Below are positions 33,101-45,100 of a stretch of DNA of 64,000 nucleotides, in pieces. Every line of letters begins with the position of its first letter. Position 1 is the first letter of the stretch. The stretch lies in the NCBI RefSeq assembly GCF_000003815.2, contig NC_049981.1:10086948-10150947 (forward strand). Direction: 5' to 3'. The translations under genes were made by a program, and so were the position numbers. This DNA is from Branchiostoma floridae. Taxonomy: Eukaryota; Chordata; Leptocardii; Amphioxiformes; Branchiostomatidae. The notes below the pieces were generated by a model. It worked only from the letters and a program-made list of their open reading frames with translations, had not been told where the DNA came from and did no database searches.

Positions 33101-36100
33101 TATCACAGCAGTTTTTTCAATGTATCTCTTGTTTCAGACATGCTATGGTCTTGATATTTGAGTGGTTGATAGTTTTTAATGCCACGACAAAGTGGGGCAA
33201 GTTTCAGCCCCCTAACATTTAACTGTGGAAATGCAGGGGCGTTTTTGTCAAGACACTCTAAAGAGGACATCTGCAGAAAGGAACGACGGATTGCCTGTAT
33301 TTTGGGCATGCAGGTAGCTTAGGCAAAGATTTTCATAATGATATACATGTTATGCAAATTATGGCTTAATTTGCATAAATAATGAGGAAACGGTATAATG
33401 CCATTGTTTTTAATAACTTGACTTCAATAAATGTAACACATGTTAATTATGATAGGTGGAATATAAGCAGATAACAAATATGGTAAGGAGGAACTGATTT
33501 GCATAATATGTACATAAATTGCAAAACCAGGTAATGATTAATAATAGAAATTCTATAATTGTGACATGTGTACGTTACTTAATGATGAACAACAGCATGC
33601 ATAAATTATGTTAATGTATTCGTCAATTGCATGAAATCTACAAAAGCTCTAAATATTTCATGGAGGTATGAGGTCGCCAGACTCTAGTTACGCTAAGGGA
33701 AATGTCCTTTTGACACTTCTGTCGCTAAAATGCACTCTGATCTAGGTTTGTTGCTAGTAAGAAACAGATTGAGTGCGGGCACTCTTAAGTTATTTGTCAA
33801 CACATGTGAGCCACAGGAGATATGCAAATGCCATTACCTTCAATTCAAGCCATTCTCCGTCCGTTTTCAAACTTCATAAGCCAACTGTAACAAGGTTCAC
33901 ACCAGACACAGCAATTTTGACAGATGAATTTTTCTCTTATATTGCATAGATGTCCAGTCCGCTCCGATTTCTTCAATGACGCCGGCACCCACATCGGCAC
34001 CTGGTAATTATCTATCCTCATTTTGTATTCTAGGTGGCCAGCTATCGAGACTATCGAGGCATTAGAAATTATTATCCATTACAATCGTAACAATCACCGT
34101 CGATGGCACCTCGGTTGTCTTATTCGGAGATTTGTTTGCAGTTTTGTATTCAAGGTTAAAACTTGGCTGCTCAGCATTAATGACAACGACAATGTTATCT
34201 AACGCATAGCTAAATGGGAGTGTATGAATGGTACGCGTGGGGTCGGTGATTATTCAAGTGTCTGATGCACTATCCTAGTCTCCTACAATGTAGCTTTGCA
34301 AATGACCTGTCTGCCGAGCATGAGCCGGTAACTTTGATCCTTTTCCCTCGGGCAGAAGTCAATGTCGCTCAAGGGAAGACGGCGTTCCAAACAAGCATCC
34401 AGGCGTCCTATATTCCGTCTACAGGCAAGCAGTTTAGCGGGGAACCCCATCATTCTGTAAACGGGATTACCACTGACACGGGAGACTGCTCATGGACCAA
34501 GTCAGAAGCCAATCCTGCTTGGTGGGTGGATCTTGGACAATCTTATGTGATCAACAGGTACGTGTAAGATACTACAGATAACGTTATTACACATTTTGTG
34601 AAATACTAACGTTACCGTTAGCTACGCAAGCTCTGTTTGATTTCTGGCTGTACTTTCCTCTCCCTGCCAGTTTCTAATTCTTCGTAAAGCTCCGAAGCGT
34701 AATTTAACATGTATAAGAATCCGTCCAGACTCGTCTTTGCAAACCGGTTTCAGTACGTTGTGAGTCTGCTCTAGCCAGTTTAACCTGGTCTTATTGAACC
34801 CGGTTCGATACCACACCTCTTCCAGGTTTGAAACGTTCTGCACGTAGGTCAGAAGGCAACACGGATCAAGTCGGTTTACTTTGCATAATGAGCCGGTCAT
34901 TTATCACAGAGTCAATGTATTCGTCATGAACCAAGGGAACAACATGCATGCAAATCCACCTATTCCTGCGCCAAAATCAGTCAGCATGCAGGTATGTTTT
35001 CTATCGCCTCGGAGCACCATTCGCTGATCACACGGCAGACCTGCAAGAAAACAAACTTCGAACAAAAAGTTCGGATGAAAAAAGAAGCACGATTATCAAT
35101 CGCCATTTTCGGGGACAGAGATAGAATTCAGCGAAAACTGAAGGGTATGTACAGAAATGCCACAATTTACCGTGACGTGCAACGGGGAGCTAGCAAAGTG
35201 GGACAAAAAGTGTCTCATTGAGATTAAAAACGTGAAGACTAAGAAGAAAATGCGTGACTTCTGACGAAGGCAGGGCGCTAGCTTACGATTTAAACCGGTT
35301 AGCAATGTGGACGCTGTGCCTGGGAGTCGGATATTCAAAATCATATCTGAATCTGTCGTACTGATAACAAACCGGATTTTAATCGGATTTGATTTGAAAT
35401 GTGATTTGAATCTGAACAGGTTCCAAGACTAAGTAAACTTCCGTTGTTTTGTGAACACCTTCTGCAGGGTGGTCATCTACTACATCTCGTGCTGTAAGGA
35501 CAGATTAAACCCCTTTAACATCCACATCGGGGATTCCAACCAGATTAGCACGAACCCCAAATGCGGAGGTGATCATCACATCTCCGAGAGGTTTATTTCC
35601 GTCTCCTGTCAGGGGATGACGGGACGGTACGTCGGCGTTCGTCTCCCCGGCTCCTCCCGAACACTGCACCTTTGTGAGGTCCAAGTCTTTTCGAATTCAG
35701 GTAAGCCTTTGTTACATTCATGATGTTTCATAAATAATATAATCTTTATTGACACGACAAAAGTACAGGGACTTTCGTAAGGTCTACATGTATAACAACT
35801 ATTTACAGTACAACTAAACAAACATATATGGATATCTATGGGTATGATTAAATCAACAGATAGGTTCTAACATGTCATTTACATATATATTCGTCACATG
35901 ATAACAGCAAACGTTTCTAAAACTAGAGTTCCGCTAGATGAATGACGACCTCAGCTTTCTGTCCTTGTCCTTTGTTTTCTTTCCTAGGTGATGGCATCTA
36001 CATTGTAAATGAAACTTATCATCCATGTAAAAGTCGTGTTAAGGTCGCTGTAATGCAATTCGACCAAAAATAAAGAACGTCTATCCAGCGCCGTCCGGTC

Positions 36101-39100
36101 AGTTCATCTCCTAGGCCAGTTAACCCCTACTAGGCTTTTATTCCCAACTTGACCAAAGCCCCCTATCATCATTGACTATTCGGCCAGGCCGGAGTTTGGT
36201 AGAGACTTTGACGACGGTATGATTTTGACGAAGCACTATGAAAATTGCACTGGAAAGTATTACAACAGTGTACATAATTCCTTTAGTACCTTTGCCAAGA
36301 AGGTTAAGGTTGTTTTTGGTATCGTTCGTGGGTTTATGGGCAACACGCGATCATGCAGTCGTTTGCTATTGAGGTAGGTGCTCTTTAGTAATACAGGAAA
36401 AGTCTTGAATGAAGGCATGATCATTTGGCGAAGGGATATGCTCGCGAAACTCTAGTTTAGGTATCGTTCTGAATGTAATGAGATTACTAGTGATTTTACT
36501 TGTATGCAGAATTTGTACAAAACCGACAAGTTGAATTTTACGCTTTTACAAACCATAGAACTTCTTGCATGACCCAATTGACATAAGCTTCGTTCAAGAG
36601 GTTCTTTATCGTAAAATGTCTTGCGAAAAAAGAGAGCAAAGTACTACAGATAATCAAGAATGGGAACACGACGTACGCATTCTTGAAACACAGAGTTTAC
36701 CGAACATACGGCACGTTAAGCTAGGGGCACAACCTCCCGTACGTGCAAATACGTGCTGTCTACGTGCCAAAACGTGGGCAATCTTTTGGTATCCGTAAGT
36801 GGTAAGTACCATCTCCGTACGAACACGTAGGGATTAATGCGACGGATTTGGGAGCACGCAGACACGACGTAGAAATTGCATGCAGAACTTTCTCTGCAAT
36901 CGGGCTGCGGATTCGCCCCTCGTACGTGTCAGTACGAGCGACGCGCCTGGCTTGTACAGCCAATGAGCGGACAACACACTGGCTCCGTGAGTGTATTAAA
37001 GTTTTCTCACGGTCAATTGCTCTTGTAGTTGCTATTGCAGCATCAGAATCCGGAGTCTCTACGGTGGAATGAGTGGCCCTTACTTGAGACAGCTGCTAGA
37101 ACTTCTGGAGGCAGCAGCTAGGACTTTTAAAGGTCGTCCTGTATATACATCCCTATGGCAATATATTTGTTTCAAAAACACGGGAGCTGTATACGTGACG
37201 TTTTATCTAAATTCATGTCACATTGGACGAAAAAATACGTGACGTCCGACGTATTACAGAGACGTTACACTTACGTGCGACATACGTGACGTCCTTTTAT
37301 CAATAACTTAGCCAATTCTAGAAATGTGACGTATGCCATACGTGATGTGATTAAAAAGTGGGACGTGGACAAGTAACGTCCTGCTCAATCTGTATTCATG
37401 GTCGTTAACTAATTTTAAGTTATTGATACAATGAAGTCACGTATGCCACGCTTTCGTGTGACGTGTTCGTAATAGGTACGACGTCACGTATTTTACGTCC
37501 CATGTGACGTGAATTTAGGAAAGACGTCACATATATACCTCCCGTATTTTTAAAACAAATATATTGCCATGTACTGTCATTTTAAATCACATAAACCAGG
37601 AGATTGCCAGGTTGGAAATGGAATGTCCTACCGAGGAACAGTCGCCGTGACCGGAACAGGCAGGACGTGTCAGCGCTGGGACAGTCAGACACCTCAAGGA
37701 CACCGCTGGACACCTGCTGATCACCCATCATTCGGACTGGAGCAGAACTACTGCCGGAATCCGGACAGTGACTCCGGAGTTTGGTGCTACACCACGGATC
37801 CCGACAAGAGATGGGACTTCTGTGACGTACCATTCTGTGGTAAGGTCTGATTATGTAACCTTTAGGTCTGTGGTATGATCTCCTCTCATCTATCTGTACT
37901 ACATTTGTTTCACGTAACGTTTTATCTAAATTCACGTCACATGGGACGTCCGACGTATTACAGAGACGTCAAACTTAGGTGCGGCATACGTGACGTCCTT
38001 TCATCAATAAGTTAGCTAATGTGACGTACCTATCACACATGACGTGATTAAAAAGTGGGACTTGGACAAGTAACGTCCTACTTGATATGTAGTAATTGAT
38101 CGTTAACTAAGTTATCGATACAATAACGTGAAGTCACGTATGCCGCGCTTTCATGTGACGTGTTCGTAATAGGTCGGACGTCACGTATGTAACGTCCCAT
38201 GTGACGTGAATTTAGGTCAAACGTCACTTATATGTAGCTCCCGTATTTTTGATACAAATATATTGCCATACATCCCCGAAAAAACTTGCGTTAATCGCAC
38301 TTGCACGCACTTACACCATGTGAGTGAGTAAGGAAATCATGCGTAAGCAGTACGTGTAAGTAGGGCCAGCATACGTTAACGTGGCAATCGCACAGAGACC
38401 GTACGTTGTAAGCACGTGCAACTCACCTACCACTTGCGCAACGAACGATGAACGCAACCAGCCAGGCGTGGCGTGCAGATCACGTACTTACACCTTGCGC
38501 AACCGTGCGAGTGACGTGCGTTGACGTACTCCCTCCCTGCTCTTGCCAGTCGTTCCCCACGTTTTTAGAAATACGTGGCAAACGCGGCCTCTCAAATTGC
38601 ACGTACGGACAAATTGCACGTACGGCTGGTTGTGCCCCTAGCTTAACTGGCCTCGCTGCGGCCTAGCGATTTGACAGAGCGCATAAAGAATTTCATGGAG
38701 GAAAAAATTCCTTTACGCTTTGTTTTGTTGTCTTTTTTGTCTATTCTTGTACATTTATGTGTCTCATTATCAAGTCAAGGGTATCGCAAATATAATTTAG
38801 TTGCAGGGAGGCCGCGACTTGCCACAGTCAAGTGATATCGCCTTTTACGCAAGAAGACTCCTCTGTTTCATGTAGGAGTGCAGTCTTATTCTTGAAACGA
38901 AGACTTTCTTCAGTGTTTTGCACCAGAATGCTTTTCCTGGAGACTGTATTCTGCGGATCACCTGTTTTTTTCCCTTTATTTGTTGTCAGTATTCTTTTTG
39001 ATTCAAATCCTCAATGCCAGTAGAACATCTGTCTCCAGTATTGGCGGTCCCAAGTTCAAGTAGCAATGTCAATATAAGTGTTATTGTTCAGACATTGAGA

Positions 39101-42100
39101 GGTGCATTTAGATTGTCCTTGTGATATGCCGTTACTTCCAATTTAAGCCATTCTCTGTCCGTTTTTAAACTCTATAAGTCAACTGTAACAACGTTAACAC
39201 CAGGCACAACAATGAGCAACTTTGACAGATTGACTTTCTTTAATATGGTATAGATGTTGCTGTCCAGTCCGCTCCGATTTCTTCAAATACACCGGCAACC
39301 ACACAGGCAACCACACCGGCAACCACATCGGCAACCATACCGGCAACCACACAGGCAACCACACCGGCAACCACATCGGCACCCGGTAAGCTAGGATTTA
39401 TCCGGAATTTGTATTCCAAGTGGCCAGCTGGCATTAGTTACCATAACCCATTGCAATAGAGTTGACCAACCAGGCCATCGCTAATGCTAAATGTCGCGGG
39501 CCTATTGGCTACGCCGTAAAGATTCAATTAGCGAGTATGCACGCTAACCTGACCACCTGGCCCCACACACGTCTGGCACGAGCAACGTCCGCTCAGTCAT
39601 TTACCATATATGGTGAAACGCTTGAAGGTGGCGGGCTTTGATGTAGAACTCCCGCCAAATTGGCGTATAAATCATTTTGAAGAAACTTTTAGCCACAAAT
39701 GATAACGGGGTCCTTTTAGTAAATATCTCAAAAAGTGTGGCAATTAAAATTATTGCCATGGCGACGGTTTTATTCTTTATAAGTATTAAATATTGTTGTT
39801 GTTGAATGTTGTACGTATTCCATTCGCCTGGCGATGAATGTTCATAGAGCATTGCTGTCAAAAGGGGGTCTTTTGTGAGTGAAGGTGAAGTGCGAACTAA
39901 TGTAAATGCTTCTCATCGATTTTACAAATCAGACCCTCATTTACAAAAATCATATTAGTTGTTCATCTTCTCTAGATAAATAACAATATGCTTAAAATAT
40001 TAAGAGCAAATGTCTGTAAGAACCAAACAACAGTGCTCAGGGTCAAAAAATCGATTTGGCTCATATTTATGCACAGTGATAGTACTTGGCCCACAACCCC
40101 TCAAAATATCTTTCCTTCCGGTCAAACTCATTGTTGCCATGGCAACAGCCCAAACAAGTTTTGAGGCCATTTTCACAGATTTTTGCATGTCAGCAACACG
40201 GAAATTGGCCAAGTTTAGGACCCGAAAACCGCCAAATGCTTTAACGCAACGAAAAATGGAAAAGAATCTTGCTAGAATGATGTCTAGGCTTGTACATACC
40301 GCGAACATTTCTGCATTTACAGTAATCTCCGCAAGAGTAGGGCGTGATTATGATGCAGAAGCCACTGTTCATACCGACTTACTTTTGTTCCGTGCTACTT
40401 GGTGTACATGTCACTTCGGTGGCAATTCGGGTCGACGACCTGTTCCGACTTTTACGTCTGCCCTCAAACGCGGGGCGAAGAATGTCTTATCCTGAACTTT
40501 ATTCTTTATCCAAACAAGGACTTCCGGGCCCTTGTCCCAAGAACTTTGCTAGTTTTTCTCATACGTGCAGTGACCCAGCAATGAACGTTTTGGTGTCCCG
40601 GAAGGGTAGTGAGGTCGGGTTTACGTCAATCTGGAGGGTACCGCCTATTCTGCCGGGACACGTGTTCGTCGGCCCATGCCGGCCACGGGGTGCCCTCCCA
40701 TGTGACCCACGTGGTGTCTTTTGCCATGCGTCTATGGCAGAATAACTATACAGCACATTATCGTTTGTACAAAAACACCTAATGTTATGTAACAAAAGGG
40801 GAGGTAAGTTGGTCACTCATATAATTTGGATTGTATTTAGCAATATATGGTGTATAGATGTCGTGTATGCCTTCCCTTTACTTATCCGTATTGTGTGATG
40901 AATGTGATGATTTGTATAAGCTTGCCGCTTGGTGAGGTGGGTGGCCGGGGCCCTTAACGGACGCTGGGCGCTACAGGGAAAACATGAGATGGGGCATATC
41001 TTAGTTTAAAGTTATGTAAGGAGAAAGAGACATGTCATACTTTTGCGTGAGCGAGATTATCGTCGCGGTGGTTCTGCTCTGTTCTGTGAGTGTGAGTGGT
41101 TCTGTTCTAGTGATATCGATCAGTGGCGGTTTGTTTACATCTCCTTGAAGGGGGGAGGCGATCATGTGGTGCTTATTTCCTCGTGGCTCTCTCTCACGGG
41201 TGGCTCTTGTTATCAGTAACGCATTTATTCTGACCTGTCAACTAGGCCTGAACAAACACAGAAACTGCCACACCATGTGTAGGACGGTGATACCCAACTT
41301 TAATGCTCTTCAAAAATGGATCACTAGCTCTGTATCGTGGGCTGTCCTGTTTTGTCATCTTTTAGCACTACATCCTCTAATCAAAACTCATTGTGACTAG
41401 GACTTCCTCTCTTACTTTTCTATTATTCCTTCAAAACATTTACATCTTGCCAAATTTATGCCTACCAACAGTTAAGGGAAGACCAGTATAGGATCCCATA
41501 CGAAATGAACCGTCAAATGCTATTAGGTGACCTTTGACCTTATAAAACACAACACGGGCGATCTCATCTCACTGACCATATCTCACCTCGAATTAAGTAA
41601 CAATTATAACCGTCCACAAAGCCCCATCTGCAAGACCGAGCTGCGATTATCCTGCGCATCGGAAGGAATCGCAAGGAATCGTACGCGCTTTGTGACCGGG
41701 GCTTTAGGCGGGTTGTGCCCTTAGCTTTAAAATGGTCGGACCGGTCCTGCTATGTATCTCAAGTACATATTTGAGTCTACACGACATGAAGAGTGTATTC
41801 ATGTTTACTGTGCTATACCTTGTGCACCACTTTGTACCACTACCACCCTAAGGTGCAGCAAGGTATCTTTAAAAAGTATGTTTTTGTTGGGTTTTGCCCG
41901 CGTGCCTGCCTTGATCAGGCGGTCCAGGGTACGACTCATCTTCAAGATGAATGTTGGGATCGAGGCACACCTCTCGTAGCTTTCTCAGTTCGGCTTGCAC
42001 TGAATCGTCCTGAGCTCGAGGTACAACATAGAGATAAAAGGGCAGCTTGTATCATACAGCAAAGTATCTTTAAAAAGTATGTTTCTTTACCACGAATTAT

Positions 42101-45100
42101 AGCACGAGTAATGAAATATACATTCAAAAGCAAATAACAGTGAAGATAAATGATTCTTTCGTTCCTCCAGATGTTAAGTTATTGAAGCGTGGGTACAAGC
42201 GTGGGAAGATGGCATTCCCTCGCCATTCATATGGTCTCATATGACAGCAGAGAAATGGATTGCTTAAGCCCCGGTCACAAGAATCGTACGACGTCCTTGC
42301 GATGGCATATTACGCCTATCGCACGATGATCACAGTGGATCGCAGCTAAATCGTAAGCAAAATCAGCCATCGCAGAGCATCGGATGATGTTCAAAATTTT
42401 TCCAGCGTCGTACGATTTTTCACTTCTGTCTCTTCTGTATAGCCGTCTGACCGTTTTTGTGCTTCTTTAACCAACAAAATGTGGACATAGCTGTTGAATA
42501 CCTTCCTATAATATCTTTAACTGTAAAAATGAATTTAAAAAGACCATGACAATAAGAGTATTACAAGGAAAAGTTCAAATCGAGCGTGAGTACTGGTATG
42601 GTTATCTCGGCCTGCTTGCCGGCTCTGCGTGTCAGGCTCTTTCGAAGATTGTATCATGATATGCTATCAACAAAAAGATGCCATCATACAAAAATCATAT
42701 CATAAGCATTATATCATATATATTTCCGACTCATAGAGCCTGCCTTTATGTTTGAGTTGTCCCCATGGTTATTACGATTATGGTAAACTGACCCAAGACC
42801 GACGAGAGCTGAGATTTGATCTAATTATAAACTCACGTGCATGAAGCTATCAAACAATTGTCTGCATCACCTGTGCGGGGCGCGCTGTTCTCTGGTTGCG
42901 ATTGTGGCAGTTGCGACTGATATATTTCCCTTTTCGTCAATATCAACAATATCAGGGAAAACTGAAACAATCACAACATGCTAACAATTCATAAATCTAA
43001 AACCTCATCAGTAGACAAAAATTGCCGTAATGAAGTCTGCTTTGGGGGCAAATAAAATCTTACGACGATAGCGAAATTTTGAACATGTTCAAAATCCATT
43101 TCAGCTCTATTTTCGCCATACGACGCTCCCCGATTTACTATGATTTACCTGCGATTGACGCAGATACGCTCTTATGACCTCATCGCACGATGCATTACGA
43201 TTCTTGTGACCACGGCTTCATATATTTAAACCATTGCTTCCGATTCTGCCCCGACTTACGACGTTCTGCGCTTGTGCCGCGCATAAAACCTCCATCGCAG
43301 TCAATCGTACGATTCTTGTGACCGGGGCTTTACAGGTACGCCGCCCAGGGAATTGACCAGATAGGGGATGGGTTGAAATATCTCTGGGAACGCCTATCGT
43401 GCCAGATGTGAGAAATTAGATACGTAACAGTCACAGATGTATGACTTGCAACAATTGATAGGATCGTATAAGTGTCCATAATGGCATCATTTCCGTGTCA
43501 AAATATCGTATCTAAAAACGTACCTTAATATAGCGTAAATACGTCTACGATATACGTAATTTTCGATTAAAACGATATCGTTTTACGTATATACGATATC
43601 GTCTCGGAACAAAAATATCGATATACTCCATTATACTCAGCAAAAAGCACTTTTCTAAGGTATCGTTATAAACGTACCTTAAATGGTCGTCATCAGGTAT
43701 ACGATATCGCAATTCAGACGGTGTTTTATCATATGGTATCGTTCATTTCGTAACGCTTTCCCCCATTCAGACATGACAATGTCTCACTTGAAATTGAAAT
43801 CATTGTTACCCTGTATGGCATCATTTCCGTGTCAAAAGTTCGTATGAAAAAGGTACCTTAAATAAAAGAAACTAAACGTAAATGCATCTACGATGCTTCA
43901 ATTATAACACGAAGGAAAAGTCGTTTCGGTAGTACGAAAGGGGCCTTACGAACGATTCCTAATATCCCTTACTTCATCTTTAGTTTCCGTGTGAAAATAT
44001 CGCATTAAGGTGCGTACCATAAACAAGCCTACAAACGTGCACGATGTTGCGATAGGGATACACAGACACTGAACTGCCTAAACTATATACCTGCACAGAT
44101 ATAAGAGAACCCAGTTTAAGTTGAGTCACGTTTACACCCCATGACGTATCTTTTTCAGGCATCCGACTGATGGGCGGAAGTTCGTCCAGCGAGGGCAGGG
44201 TTGAAGTGTACCATGACGGGCAGTGGGGGACGGTCTGTGACGACTTTTTTGACATGAACGACGCCAACGTCATCTGCCGTCAGCTGGGATACGGAGGCGC
44301 TGTGGCGACCCGACCTGAAGCAGCCTTCGGGGCGGGGTCCGACCCGATCTGGCTGGACGACCTGAACTGCGGGGGCTCCGAGACAAGCATCGAAGACTGC
44401 ACCCATAACGGATGGGGCTCACATAACTGTGGGCACCATGAGGACGCTGGTGTCGTCTGCTCTGGCGGTGAGTACCACGTCCCTCTTGAAACATCGTACA
44501 CGTATTTAAGCTATGCAAAGGGGACGTATGGGCATCGTTCAAAAGGCCTCTTCAGGCCTACGAAACGACGTTTTGTTCAAAGCATCGTAGACGTATTTAC
44601 GTCTATTTTCGCTTCTTTAAGGTACCTTTTTCAATACAAAATTTTGACACGGAAATGATCCCATAATAAGGCCCCTTCAGGCCTAAAGTCATCTATCAAA
44701 AAACGGAACAAAAACGTCTGGGGTATTGGCCCACCCTACCCTTGTGCCAAACTTCAGGTCATTCGGCCCAGGAACGACGGAGATGAATCCCATTAATTTA
44801 AAGATTGTGAAAGGAGAAGAAAGGAGAAGAAGCAGCTAACATTACGAACAAATTGTCTATGCTGCATACTTAACGTTACGTTAACCAAATCTAAAGCACA
44901 ATGAAAGGAATACACGTTATAATGACTTTCTATTTCAGCTTTACGTTGTCCCTATCTCAACTGACTGCCTTTGCTATATTGTATCATAACGTTAGCAGTA
45001 CGTGCCTGATCATGACTCCTGTAGCAGTGCGCAAATTCTAAAGGAGATGTTTGTGTTTGTGTTTGTGTTTGTGTTTGTAGGTGGCTTGCAAAAGTGGCGT

